A DNA stretch of 64,000 nt from Gymnorhina tibicen. Lineage: Eukaryota; Chordata; Aves; Passeriformes; Artamidae. The stretch lies in the NCBI GenBank assembly GCA_013399875.1, contig VXAZ01007995.1:2955486-3019485 (forward strand). Reading direction: 5' to 3'. Shown piece after piece: positions 1-13,300 of the stretch (position 1 is the first letter of the stretch; each line of letters begins with the position of its first letter). Below the pieces are notes generated by a model that was not told the DNA's origin, made no database searches, and saw only the letters and a list, made by a program, of their open reading frames with translations. The position numbers and the translations under genes were made by a program.

Positions 1-3000
1 TTTAGTATAAAGATGATACTAAGTCATATGTGCTTCTCACTCCTGTGGTCAGCGTCTTGATGGGAAAAGACTTATTGAGTGCTCTTTGGGTAAGGGGCTT
101 CTTAGGGCCTCTCTTACGTATTGGAAAAATATCTAACAAGTTTCTGTTAGAACAGCAACGACATCCCAATAGAAAAAAATTCTTCATGGGAATTTTCTGG
201 AAAGATATTTGAAGGACTTTGTAGAAAGAGGTAATAAAGGAATCTTCATAGTCAATGTGCACAATTTATCATGCTGGGAATGAAATCTCACAAGTAAAAC
301 AGCCTTGGATGAGAAAAAACTGAGCCACCTTAACAACACTAGTCATCAAGAACTCTCACTGCCCAGCACTAGACTTTTCCATAATGCAAATTGTTCTAGG
401 TTTATTTCCAAGTGTCAAAGCCCTGTGCAAGATTGGATGCTTATGTCTAGAGTGCCTCTCACATCAGGACATCTCTTATCCATGTCCACAAGTACTCTGA
501 AGGTTTAAGTGTCCCTATGTGCTCATGAATGCTCCCTGGTGCATCAACCCTTTGGAAGTTTCTGTTGGAATGGTAATTGAGGAAATCACAAGCCTGCACT
601 ATTTATGGAGATCATCTGGTCTCACAGTTCACTATGCAATATGGAAACAACATGTAGCTGGATATCAAAGGCCATGACAGAGGGCCACATCTTTTTCCAA
701 TATCACTGCTTTGAGGGGGAAAAATGTCTCCTTTCTGAGCTCTTCTCGATCATTGATTTGACTCAGAGCCTGCAAGGAAGGTCTGCAAATCAAAAGGTAT
801 CAGTGAATGGTTTGTGAGTTATTTTGTGAACAGAGTACAGATCATTAAAGCCAAGTTCCCTTCTGTTTCTAATCATTTCACCTATAATTTAATCCCTTTA
901 CAGCAAGAGAAAATACAGAATGAGTGAATGGCAGAGTCTACAGAGTGATGTCCACGAAGAAGAAACAAAGAGCATTTGGTTGCAGTCAGGCCTGGACTAG
1001 GCTCAAGGCCTCAACTGTGTGGTTGACAAAACACAGGTAGGTGTGAGAGCAGTTAGCACATTCCTTGGAGTGTAGGGAACATGGTTTAAAATGGCAGGAG
1101 CAACACAGATCTGAAGAAATCCAGTGATATGATTTGACTCACATCAGTCCCTAATTTGCTGTTTCTACATAAGATCACTGGAAAATCCAGTAAAGTTGGC
1201 AATGAGCTTTTGTTGCCCATGGCAAAGAAGCCGCACCCTTGACATGCATCATTCAGAGCTCTGCTGTCTTTATACTCTGAGTCCATGTGCTACAAAGGCA
1301 AGGCCAGGCAAGTTGAGGAGAAAACACAGGCAGGCCTGTGGCATCCCCAGAAGGGCCACAACCCTGCCCATGTTTCTGAGCATAGCCATTTCACGGAAAG
1401 AATAGCAGAGGGTTACTTATATATCAGGGAGTCCTCATAGCTGCAAAGCGTTCCCAAATTCCATGGCACTGACAAAGCAGGCCAAAATTTGTTTCAGGTT
1501 TTTACTTTTCTTCCACCTTGGCAGCTTTGTTCTCTTTAAAGAGAAAATCTGTGTAAGTTGCTGCAGAGTAGACAGACGACATGCTGCTCCTTTTGTTTGC
1601 TTAGTCCTTCATGACTATGCCAAAAGGAGATGTGGAACATGTTACCTTGCAAATTCTTCCCTGAGAAAGCACTTGACTGATGCTGAAACACAACTACTTT
1701 GCTTCCTAGGCTGTCAATTCTGATTTACCAGTCCTGTGCTCTCAGTCCAGTTCTATAAGCAACAGGAGCAGCTATAAAGATAGTAGCACAATACAGTGAA
1801 GCTGAGTGTGGCTTTAGGATGGGATTCCACATTCAGTAGACAGTTGACTTCCTGATAGAGGAATCCCTAGAAAAAGAAGAAAATGCTGTTTCTCACCCTT
1901 TCTTTCTGTAAGAAAGCTGTTGGAGAAATTAGCTTTCTTCCCATGCACCTCTGCTTTTATCACAGATGTTTGTGCCCTGGTGAATTTTCTTCAGTGCTTT
2001 GATGATCTCAGTTTCAAAGGCTGTAGAGAGAAGTCTTCCACTTCTCTGAGACTTTCCTACTAACAGATCTCTCTGTTAAGTTATTCTATGTCCCCACAGC
2101 TTATTTTCCTCAACTACACTGATCCTATCTTTTCAGACTGTGTGGAATCCTTCCATTTAAATAGGATTTTTATTTTACATCACATTTAAGGAGGAGAAGG
2201 AGTTTCATCTATACCTTGCCCCATCTTCATTCTGTGGAGAGGTTTCTTTGACATACACAAAGGCCATTAAAGTTGATAACATTATATTTCTATGTGGCAT
2301 TTCTTAGCCGCATTTATGTGCTCTGGCCACACACCATGCAACTGTGGTGCTGAATGCATTATAAGACATAGAGAGAGATGGAAGCAGGAGGATTAAGAAA
2401 AAAAAATGTTAAATGGAACTGTAGATAGATTTGACATCCCAACATTTCCTTATCCCTCAGCAGACACATTTATTATTTGTACATTTCCAGCAGTGTAGAA
2501 AATGCCTTTTCCAAATTCCATGCACTGAAAGGAGGGTAGTGTCCCCAGTGAGGGGGATCCCAACATAATTTGTTCAGCTCAGACCTTCAGCTCTGAAACC
2601 TCTAATGAATATTTTACGTGTTTATATGCTTATGAAACAAAATGTGGCACTCTCTACCAGCTTCAGATTGAATATAAAGGCCATATTACTGCCATCTAAC
2701 CTAGAAATGATGAGGTCTCCAACCACTGAAGGGCCACGGTGCTAAAGGAGTCAGCAATCAGCCTCAAGAGGCTGAATGAGAAACACAGATATTTCTGTTT
2801 AGAAGGGAACTCTTTTGTGTTCAGACTTCCTTGTTTTCCTCAGCTTCTAGAAGCCTTGAATTTGAGACTTCTGCAGTTTGCCTCTGCAGGTCCTTCTAAC
2901 CACAGAGTGCTTTGGATAGGCAATGCTAGCTTTGAAGCTGGCAAAAGTCTGGAAACTTTGTATAAAAATGGGCAGCTTCAAGAAGGATTTAAATACAGTC

Positions 3001-6000
3001 AACTGCGGCCTTTTTCCTGACAGCAGAATAGAACTAATTACCATTAGTCACACTTGCAGAACAATTAATACATTTTTCCTTTGCTAAACAAATGCAATTT
3101 GCAAGACCAAACCATACAAAAGGGTGGAGGGGTTTTAACACATGCCAGTTGGATTTGGTTTCTGTGTATCCAGATGGCAGCGAGTACAGAACAAGGCCAC
3201 ATTTCTCGGCGTGAACAAGAATCTCCATCTGCAGCCTCTGTGTGCCACAAAGCCTGTGACTCATCCGACTGCTTTGTACTGGCTGGGCTACTGCTGGGTT
3301 TGTGTAACCATGTCCTCCCAGGACTGAGCTCCCGAGTGCCTCAGTAGGCCCAGATCTGCACACGGTTAAGTCAGAAGAAGGCAGATCTAAGCACATCAGG
3401 GATGTTTACCAGCCACAGAGTTCAGGATTCAATTTCTGTCCCTGAAAGCCCATCTGTCCCAAAAGCTCTTGGAATGATGCCCAGGACAATCGACTGACCT
3501 GCCTGCCCATGTGTTTTATACTCAGATTGCAGAGCACTTTCCGAAGTTTTGAAACTGTTCACATTCCCAGAAACGTGAATGAAGACAGGTCATGCCCATC
3601 TTTACAGACTGAGCACAGAAGCCTTTCTCATCTCTTTTCTTCAGCAAACTCTACCAGCCCCTCCATTTCTGTGCAGCTCACTACAGAAAGGAGATGTCCC
3701 CACACTTTGTGTGACCTGTCCCCTCTGAAGGAGAGGCTTGTCTGCAAGAGAGAATAGTTTCACACCCATAGAACCAGTGGATATAGGCAGTGATATAACA
3801 GTCCTTCTAATGCATTTCCTAACACCCCTCTAACAAAAAGTGCTGAAATAGTTCATAACCATGAACTTAGGTGAGTGCAAGTCTCTATCTACCTGTCCCA
3901 TTTGTATGCTGGTGCCAAAGCCAGAGAAATGAATCAAACATCATCTGGTCTTCCATCTCTACCTTTTCCAACCTTTAGTCATCCATTCCCTTAATACCCA
4001 GATTTTCATTCCTCAGTGAAAAGTAATAATGTTTTTATTTTCCTGTGCTGCTGTAGCTTGAAGGATCTGTAGATGTGTCTGAAATCCACAGGAGTAACTC
4101 AGGATGAAACAAAGTTTTTATTATCTAACAACTACGATGGGCAAAGGTAGAACAAGAGCATTAGACAGAAGGAGAGTCTGAACCTCTGTCTTTTAGCAGT
4201 AGACTTTGGACCTTGTTACCTCCACAGCAAATGGCAATTTCCCCATATCAGAGATACATCAATGAAGAGTTTTTAAGTTTCTCTGTTCATGGGAGATACA
4301 AGTGGGAGAAACTTGACAGATGCACATTTATATGTTTGTAATATATAAATATTATCAGCTACCATGGCAAAGAACACAGGCCTAGAAACTATGTGAGGGC
4401 TGTCTAATGCCCAGCTTTTCCAGTTGCCAACCAAATACCATGACCAAAGGGATGGACAACTAGGTGTGGCTGTTGTCCCCACTCTCTGCTCACTAGGTGG
4501 TACAGAATAGAAATTCCCACTAACTTCCAAAACCAGGAAGGCCAAAGCTACTTCTGGGTGCTGCTGGGAGCCTGCCAGCACACATCATGTGGCTTCAGGG
4601 TTCAGATGGTGGGGGCTTTACTCTTCTCACCACTATAGAGGAGCACAGTGCCTATGGGAATTCATGCCTTGGTCGGTTTTACAAGCTCTGAATGTATAAG
4701 ACTGAAGTTATAGAGTTTTCTTTCTGCTGTTTTTTCAGTATAGTGGCTCCCTCTGTGAGACGGCAGGCAAGCAAGCAGCTAGAACATTAGGAAGTATTGT
4801 ATTTATTGGGTCCTGCAGTCATCAAGAAGGTGGGAGGCAGAAAAAAGTATCCTCTCAGGAGAGATACAGATTAGACTCTAAGTCAGTTCTTCAGCCAACT
4901 GCTTTAAAGGCCCCAGAAGAGGCTTAACTATTTAAAAATGATTTAGCTGGTGAAACTGCTCCATATGAATTACTTGGTGGAATTAAGGAGAGGAGAATGA
5001 TGAGGAAGGAGTGAGGGGCCTTATCAACTCAGCACTAAATGTTCAGCTGAAAAAGGGAGGGCAGGCAAGACAGCTCATAGATGCCTGTGATTTCCAAGCG
5101 ATCCATGAATGTTTATTGGGATGTCATGTCTCTGACCCCAGAATGGGATGGGAGCCAATCTGTATAAAAGATACTCTTATATTCCTGGCATAGTTTTGTG
5201 GTGAGCAGAATCTGCTGTATGTATATTTTATGTTTCAGGTTGCAGGGCCCTGTGTGGGAGTTTTATATAATGTCTTTCAATATTTATTTGGTTAAACTTT
5301 ACAATTATGATCCTTGGAGAAAATGATTCTCAGATGCTGGATCGTGCCTGTGTAATTTGAGTGAGATTATGCACACAGACAGAGACAATCTCTTACTCGT
5401 ACACAGCAGCATCTCTATCATGTGTGCTCCTCTAGCCCTTCACTTCTAAATATTTCTGATAATATATTTATCCTCTCAGCCACCATATGGGTAAACCAGT
5501 GACAGCTCCCCACAGCAGACTGATACACAGACACACTGGCAGACAGTGCCTACATTTAAGTGTCTCCCTGGAGTCTTTGTGGTTCCTGAAGACAAACTGG
5601 TATGTTCAGAGGATGTCTCAGCCTACCAAAGACCTAAACTACCTGTGGAAGGCAGAAACTTTCAGGAATATGTACTGGCTCCCTGAAGAACCAGTAATGT
5701 ACAATAGTTTCAGCAGCTGGTGTCAGCATATCCAAGTCCAGACAAACCTGAAGGTACCAGTACCAGTGATTTTTCCCCCTCAGACTTCCTCGCCCCTTTG
5801 TCTTCTCTGCAAGGATCCCCATCTACAGGTCTGCCTCGTACCACGGAACACGTGCCTGCTATTGCCTCCTTCAAACAACTTCTCTAGAGCACTTGAAAGG
5901 ACACATGAAAGGTGTCTACAGTTTAAGAAAAAAAGTTCAGACTGGAAAGATTAATGTAGGAGAGGGACTGTGTTGGCTGACAGGATGAGAACTGAGAAAA

Positions 6001-6332
6001 CAGTCATGGGCGGAAGAATATAATTTAGATAAATACCTACTCTGCTGTACATTACTGTGCAGTGGGAAGAGGGATGTTCTCCAACATGAAGAAGATCCTT
6101 TTTGCTTCTTAATCATTCCAGACCACAGAAACTGGAACAATTTGCTGGTAGAATGACAGTCAAACAGATCCAAGAGTTCTACACCGGAAATGTGGAGATA
6201 CCAAAGATATTCCAGACATTATCCCAGCATTTTGGTCTGCTTCTTGTTGTTTTTTGCAGTTCTAAGCTGGTATCATCACTATTGTGATCACTGGGAAAAG
6301 CCTGCAGTGTTGTGCCTCACCCTACTGTCTCC
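1..6332. other. Non-coding DNA, no gene recognised
   Basis: Scattered short open frames occur on both strands. The longest is 155 codons at 5487-5954 on the plus strand; it has no recognisable domain, no signal peptide and no repeat structure, so I treat it as chance. A stretch at 2140-2700 is AT-rich with TAAT- and ATAAA-type words. Positions 3030-3130 contain a small AT-rich block with TTAGTCA and ATTAATAC words that could be conserved sequence. I see no interspersed repeat that I can name here. Confidence 0.55.
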
Positions 6333-6520
6333 CACATAGAGCTCCCCAATTTCTGAGCTCTTCACAAATTATTTAAAAGAGGCTGAATTAACAAAAGTCT
6401 ACTCTTCTACTTCTTTATCCCATATAACACATGGAGCTCCCCAGTTTCTGAGCTCTTCACAAATTATTAGAGAGGCTAAAGTAACAAGTCTACTCTTCAA
6501 CTTCTTTATCCCATATATAA
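6333..6520. repeat. Tandem duplication, two ~93-bp copies
   Basis: Copy 1 is 6333-6427 and copy 2 is 6428-6520. Both begin CACAT(A/G)GAGCTCCCCA and both end CTTCTTTATCCCATATA. They differ by a few substitutions and by small deletions in the middle (ATTTAAAAGAGG against ATTAGAGAGG). The high similarity suggests a fairly recent local duplication rather than an interspersed family. No coding frame runs through both copies. The call follows directly from the sequence; the age is an inference. Confidence 0.93.
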
Positions 6521-9500
6521 ATATCCCCAGAAGGAAATTGCTGTATCATTTTGGGTGCCTGAACAATGAAACTGGTCAGAGGCTGAGAGATTAAGCTGTG
6601 CGTGGGTTGGGTTTGTTTGGTGGTGGTTGAACCAGTTCAGATACACAGTGAGATAAATGTGTGCCACACAGGCCACCAAACCCGAGTGGCTTGGGACAGG
6701 CCAGGGCAGGCAAGCATGAGGGTCTAGTCACACCAGCGAGAACAATCATGTCTTTACTGTTCCCATATAATGGAAGCAGCCAAAGATCTGTCAGCACAGT
6801 AGTTCTCATTAAACCCCAGCATTTGCCAGTGGTGAGTGGAACCTGGCACTTCCCAGGCAGAAGTATGTGCTGCACACACTCTCTCTCTGAGGTTTCTGGG
6901 AAGCATCGAGCTGTACAGCCACTCTGTGCAGGCTCTTAACACCAACATCTTTGATTTGCACATGGCTTACTGCTCACTGAAGAACCTTCTGTTCAGTGTG
7001 GGCACAGTTAGTCCAGAGCTTCCAGGAAGCACGGAGCTGTGGGCTCCAGAAAGGGTTGGGATTTTCAGGTGCAGTGGAGGTATGATCAGTTTATTTCCTC
7101 TGAGCAATATTCACTAGTTCTCTGCTCTTCCTGTTGGGTAAGGAAATCCTAGACAAATATTAAAAATCCTCAGATTCTACAAAAAATTATATCCAAGTTA
7201 AAAACAAGCATATTTCTATGTAAAGACAGATGTGAAGTATCTCAAGCCATTGCACAGGCTAAAGATAGTGAAAAGTTAAGCTCTAATCACTGCTATGCTG
7301 TGTTATGTTTAATCTTGCATTCCCATGTGGGTAGGAGGGAGAAGGAGAAATTAAATATCCTGAAGTTGAGTTTAGGTCATCAGGAGTCTTCAGGGTTAAA
7401 GGCAACTGTTATTGCTGAGATGCCAGGGAAAACTATTTCAGAACTATCAGCTCTGCCAAAAAGAGAAAAATGAATCAAACATTTGAGTTCCTGTGTAGGA
7501 AGTAAAAATAATTATTCTGTTATTTATTACTGTAAAAAAGGTCTAATTTCAGCCAAACTGTCTGAAAAAAAAGCATTCAAATTTTATGCGTTTGTGGCTG
7601 TAGGAGGATTTGACTTGGATGGTTTAAATGAGTCCCTGTGTGTGTGTGTAAATGTCACAACATGCCAAATAAGCAAGGGTCTGAGGAGTCTGAATACGGC
7701 TGCATTTGAACTTTGGGAAAATTCAGATTCATGGCCTGCTTGTATTTTGGCACAACAAACTGAGCCAAAGCCTTTACCCAAACACATCCAGGACTGTGAA
7801 AAGTTCAGTCCTGTATCCAGTCTCTGGTTCCATGTCTGTTGCTGCCCTAAGCAAGTGTGAAATGTGCTGCATAGGTCTTTTGTGTGTCACAGATGAACCA
7901 GTATATTTCCTGCTTCGGTTTGGAAGGGCATCTTATTGCAGCTTCATAATGAGCTGCCTCTACAGCAGATGTCAAAAGCCAAATTTAAAAAGTTTATTTT
8001 CCATCCTAGACTCAGTATTTCCTGAGAAAACAAACTCTTTGTGAATATTTAAATCTGCGTGGTGACCTGCGTTTCTCCAGTGCCAATGCTTTGTGTGCTA
8101 TGAGAGAAAACACGAGCTGATTCCCAATGTCCTCTTTTCCTTCCCACGCCACTGGAAGCCAAGCGTTGTGCTGAGGCAGCATGCTTGGACCGCCGAGGCA
8201 CTGAGGGAGATCCTCCACTGGAGAAGTCGGATCAGGAAGCTGAAACTTCAGCTGTCTGCTGAGCTGCTGTGCACATCCCAATGCTCAGCTGTGTCTCTGC
8301 TGGCTCCTCAGTTTTTCTTGGAGGACTCCTCCAGTGGAAGCAGTGTTTTTGCAGGCCAAACACCTCCAGCTGTTGCCAGCGGTGGCCTCTCACCTTCTAC
8401 CAGAGTGTGCTATAAAATAATGATTTCCTCACTAGTTGCAGAACAGTCATACAGAGTAATAGAAAAATCACATTACAGCTATCAAATTCTGCAGAATGGT
8501 TCAATAAATATGGGTGACAACCCAATTCTCTGCTACTTCTGTGGAGAGGTCTAAAATAGCATATGTAGATGCTCTGGGCATCATCCTCATTCTTTTAGAT
8601 GAAACTTTGCAACAAAAGCATTAAAAAAGTAACCGTGAGAGTTGCTGTTTTCTCAGTTTTGGAAGATTACTGGGATTTGGTCCAAGATTGGATCTTACTT
8701 AAGGGGAGATTTCTCCAAAGGGATGTTCCACATGAGATGAGTTCCCTAGGGATGGAAGAGCTCTTGGCTCTTGGCTGCTCCTTTTATGAGATGTATCTGG
8801 ACTGGCCAGAGAAAGCTGTAAATGAGACATGATCAGAGTTGGCTTTACAAGGCCCATTTTCCCAGTCAGGGCAACCTCCAAGGCTGCACAGTTCAGTGCG
8901 AATTCACCTCCAGGAAAATCAGGACTGTCTTGACAATCTGCTCCAGTCCTGCTTGTACTGATCTTTTGGTTATGTTAAGGGTGACCCTTTACAGTGTGTT
9001 TAATGACTTTATGGGAATCTGGGAAAATATCCAATCATTCATAGTTGAAATATTGCACTTTGGACTTGGTACCAATACAAGCAACCTTGTACTTTATAAA
9101 ACTGACTGGGAACTGGTTTCCCACCACTTTTACTCTTCCAAGAACTACAGCCACCACAATAAAGTAGCAGTAGAATTTATGATCATTTACAGTAAGTGGA
9201 AACAAGGCGCTTCTGGTATTCCATCCCTGGTGCTATTTTCCTTAAAGCACCGAGACTCCTAAGAAATGCTTCATGCACAGTCACATGCAAGTATCTACCA
9301 AGCCTTTCATGCTGCTTTGACTTGCCCCAAAAGGAACAGAAATCTCTTTGCCGTTGCAAAATAACACACATGTTAATTCAGATCAAGTCACCCACAAAGG
9401 CAGCACTCCTGACTCAAGGCCTATAAAATATTCTAAATTATTTTTTTACTTCTTTGCCATCAGTATGTTTTATAAAAGTCCCTTCTCATGGTAGTACTCT

Positions 9501-10230
9501 CTCACACATCCAACATAGATTTTGACAAATGCAGAAGCAACTTTAAAACAACCTGGACAGAGGTGAAGGCAGGGGGTCTTCAATTTCAGAAAAAGCTCAG
9601 AGAGGAAGACCTTCCCAGCTTGAGTGATGGCTCTGCAATTTGAGTTAAGACAAACACAGATCCCAGCTCATCTCTCCAGTGTATGGGCTGTTTTTAAAAG
9701 AAGGAGATGTTATGTCTGTCAACCTGCCCAGAAATCCTTTAGCTGGCAAAAGGAATCTGAAACCAAGATTGCCAAAAGCCAAAAAGCAGTATTTTGCAAA
9801 GGTTTTGGGGGTGTTAGGGCTGGGGAGAGGAAGAAAATTTCTAGAAAACATATCTGGTAAAAGAGATTGGCCATTGACCTGTAACAAGACCTTAATCTGC
9901 TGCAGTCAAACATAAACACATGCATTCCTGGGGCTGGACTGGATTGCTGGACAGAGAGTGGCCAAATGAAGGAACTGTTGCCCATGGTCTCACTGTGCAT
10001 AAAAAGGGATTGAGAATGTAATATAGATGAACCTGAACTATGTGGGGGAGGCAAACTCCCCTGCTGTAACTCCTGTTTTTTCTGGTATTGCAATTCAGGA
10101 TCTTCTATCATAAGGACTCAACACTCCAGAAAATGTTTGGTTTGGTATGCGAGTAGGAGAACTGTGAAGGGGCCATGACCTCAGAGAACATCCTTTGGAA
10201 AGCACACCAGCATGAACCTGACTGGTCCCA
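6521..10230. other. Non-coding DNA, no gene recognised
   Basis: Open frames of 125 to 153 codons lie at 7483-7860 and 8093-8554 on the plus strand. The stretch 8045-8400 is more GC-rich than its surroundings, which lowers the stop-codon density and explains the longer frames. No domain is recognisable. Two related 28-bp segments (6893-6920 and 7019-7047) share a GGAAGCA and GAGCTGT core. A short GT run lies near 7636-7650. Confidence 0.5.
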
Positions 10231-10357
10231 CAGTGCCAGGAAGGGTTTTCATTATTAATTATCCATAAATGAGGAAACTCAAGCACTGAGCAGAGCAGAT
10301 CTCCAGGTCACAAGGAATCAAGGGCAGTGTTGGAGCTGAAGCACAATCTCCTGACAG
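10231..10357 (-). repeat. MIR-type SINE remnant, reverse orientation
   Basis: On the plus strand the order is GTGCCAGG, a TTATTA-type spacer, ATGAGGAAACTC, GCACTGAG, CCAGGTCACA, GGCAGTGTTGGA and CTCCTGAC. This is the order of landmarks in the reverse complement of the MIR consensus: the 'bases below the 3' part', the GATGAGGAAACTGAGGC block, the AAGGTCACACAGC block and the GGCAGAGCCGGGATT block. The match is diverged, as expected for a copy inserted before the radiation of amniotes. The family is named from memory of the consensus, so a RepeatMasker search would settle it. Confidence 0.7.
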
Positions 10358-13300
10358 AAAGAATATAATTGTTTCCCAAAATTCCCTGTGATTCTAGGTG
10401 TAGGGAGGTAAGAGAAAAACAGAAAAGGCTGAAAACAGAAAGGCCTCTTAAGAGCTCCTTTAGAAACTCATAGTCTCAGATCCTCAGAAACAAGTGGCTG
10501 CTTGAATACAACTAAAGTGAAGCACCTAAGGCCCTAATAACTTGTGAAAATACTCTTTGAAAAGGAAGGCATAATCTCTGATGTCACAGACATTGCATGT
10601 TTGCTTACATCTATCCTAGAGTTTAAACAGTGTTTGATATAGCACATACACAGTAGGAAATACCTATAATAGATAAGGCAGCAATGGAACCCTGAGTCTG
10701 CAGAGAGCCTGATCACCTCTAAATTGCTCCTTGCCCTCAGGGTTTGCTTTTTACTGGTTTCACGACTGGGCAGAAAAAGAAGCCCATCACGAAGTGCTAC
10801 AAAAGCTGCTGTCCAAACTCTTGTTGAATGTACATACTCAGGGAAGGGGGGAAGGAAGAAGGCTTTCACCTTCTTTTGAAGGAGGCTCAGTTTTCAAATC
10901 TTGAGAAAAACTTAGATCATGCTGTCTCTCCAACACATGATTATGAACTGAACCAGCCATGCAGGTTGGTTTACACCCTCTGTATTGATGCATTTTTGAA
11001 GTCTGCTCTGCCAGTTGTGATACCATTCTTTGAAAATTGTTGTCATTATCTTCAGAGTTAAAAAACCTGAAAGGGAAATGGAGTGGCTCAAACTGACTGA
11101 TTTTATTTTTCTTTTTTTTCACCAAATGGCCCAAACCGCTATGATTTGGTCTGGCAAAATCCAGTTCTCTCCTTCCCTGTCCTAATTTCTCCTTGTGACC
11201 ACTGGGGAGAAAATAAGTCATTTTTTGTGCAGGTCTGGCTCACCTGCAAGTGACCTCATCTTTCTGTGGCTGATTTGAAAGCAACAAGTGTTTAATCTAG
11301 AAATGCTGTTTGTTCATGGTCCTTCTATAGTACGCAGAGATGGTTTTTGCTAACAAATCTCTCTGCAAAAGCAAGCAAAATCACAGAAACCTGCTCTGAC
11401 TGCTGTATAGAGACCAAGGAACATGTAAAGTTTTCTTGGCAAAACTAACCCATGGCTTCCACATAGTGAAAACAAGAATCATGACAACATATCAGAGGGC
11501 AGGACAACTCAAATAAAAATCTTAGACTTCTCAACATGATTTTTTGCTTTTAAAAGCACTTACTAAGAAAACATGGTAGTAATTATACATTTGCACTTTA
11601 TTCTTCATTTAAACACATTAAAAAAAACACCATCAGAAAAAAAAAATCCATTATAATAAATTACTACCAGTGGAATTTCGCAATGGCCTGGAGAGAGCAA
11701 TCATTTGACTTTAGGGTCTATAGGGCAAATAAAGGGTTGTTACCCTTCCTGTCTCAGGAATGGAGCCTTCAGATCAGTCAAATTTCATTTTGGAAATCAA
11801 GGGCACTTGTAAAATTAATCTCAAAAACCTCTGTCAGCCTCTGGCAGAGCCATTCTCAGTGAGAAACACTCACTGTCTTTACTCCTGAAGCAGGATCTGC
11901 TACTGTTTCAGGAAAAGCAACAAAAGTTACTCGCAACTTCTCCCCAGGATGAGTTTTCTCCCTTTTAATCCTTTCCCCCCCGCCCCCCCCCCCAATAAAA
12001 AAGCTGCTTAGTGAAATATTAATAAATGCTGTTTAAAGGAAAAGATATGTGAACTGTTCTATAAATTGCATATCCCACCGCATGCTTTCAAAAATCACAT
12101 TTTTTGCTTTATCTGAAGACATACGGAAGGCATAACACTCTTTCTCTGAAATGAAAATGTCAGGACACAGCAGAAGAGGCTCAGAAGAGTCTGGATGTGA
12201 CAACAGCTTTGATTTCTTCCTCCCTCTCAATTCTGAACAAACATAGCCAGTATTTTCAGCAGGGTTAAGTACGCAGGGTCCAGGCCAGGTTGTGAGCAGA
12301 CCTAACCTCTCATTCATGCATCAAGGAGAAAAATAAAAGCATTGTATCCTGAAGTCTTCGAAGTGAAAAAGCACTTCAGGGTTGGACTTTGCACAGCCAC
12401 GTGCTTCTAACTCACTGTAAGGAAAAAAAGCCAGGTTCACATAATGGTTTTCACTACAAACACCATCCTTTAAGTATGGCAAGTCCTCACTCTGTGAGCT
12501 CTCTGTGCACACCTCAGCGAGTTACTGGAGCTGAAAACCTCTCATCACTTAAGGACTCTTCTCTCACTTAAACAATTCACTCTGTAAAGGTGTGGAACCA
12601 TCTGCTTTTATTCCTTGGGGAGCTATTGAATTCATTGTCATGACAGATTCCTTGCCTGCAAGATACCATTGACTACAAAAGGGGAGGAAAGACAAAAGAG
12701 GAGAGGCTACGATTAAAGTGCACACACTACTTGATTTATTACAACTTTTAGTCTCCTCTGATAACTCCTGTCTCCTCAAACCCAAATCAATCAGGTGTCA
12801 CCCGGCATGTTCCTCATGACATGATCTGATGATCTCTGGAATATTGTCTTCCCCCATCAGTTTCAGGAGAAGACAAGCCCAAGGATGTGTGGAAAGGAGT
12901 ACAAATGAGTGGCCAGTCCTGGAGTTCTTGGCTTCTTGAATATTTCTTGGCTCTTCAGTAGAGGTGGGATAAGAGCTGCTTCTACCTTGGATCATTACAG
13001 CTTCCTAAGAACAGGCTCTAAGACACATTATATGACAGGAATCTCCTGAAACATCACCACACATTCTTAACTAAAAGACTAAAGCTAGAAGGGTATTTTT
13101 GTGTCTTTCATCCTCATGTATTCATTTCCAGACACCTCTAAATGAAGGGCAAGGACTGAGATTAGCCCTAAATTCCCCTTTCTTGAGGAGACTAAGCTCT
13201 CGGTCATAGATATCCAGGTGCAAGGACCCAAAGCCTCTGCACAGTTTTGAAGATGATGTCCACAAGATCACATGAACCACACCAGGGTGTGCAATACCCT

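Noticed and set aside
1990..2030. TTTGATGATCTCAGTTTCAAAGGCTG resembling forward CR1
   Set aside because: The following TTTTCCAACCT and ATTCTATG parts are absent.
4180..4290. Possible MIR fragment (GACTTTGGACCTTGTTACC, CAATTTCCCCAT)
   Set aside because: Only two short words match and the spacing is poor.
4440..4480. AAAGGGATGGACAACTAGG resembling an old CR1 end
   Set aside because: Only the GATGGAC word matches; the adjacent landmarks do not.
5487..5954. 155-codon plus-strand open frame
   Set aside because: No recognisable domain or conserved motif, no splice or promoter context, and a composition typical of random translation.
8211..8340. Inverted words CTCCACTGGAG and CTCCAGTGGA about 115 bp apart
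   Set aside because: Short, with a long loop. Expected by chance in GC-richer sequence.
8093..8554. 153-codon plus-strand open frame
   Set aside because: It sits in a locally GC-richer stretch. No domain, and the codon usage shows nothing unusual by eye.
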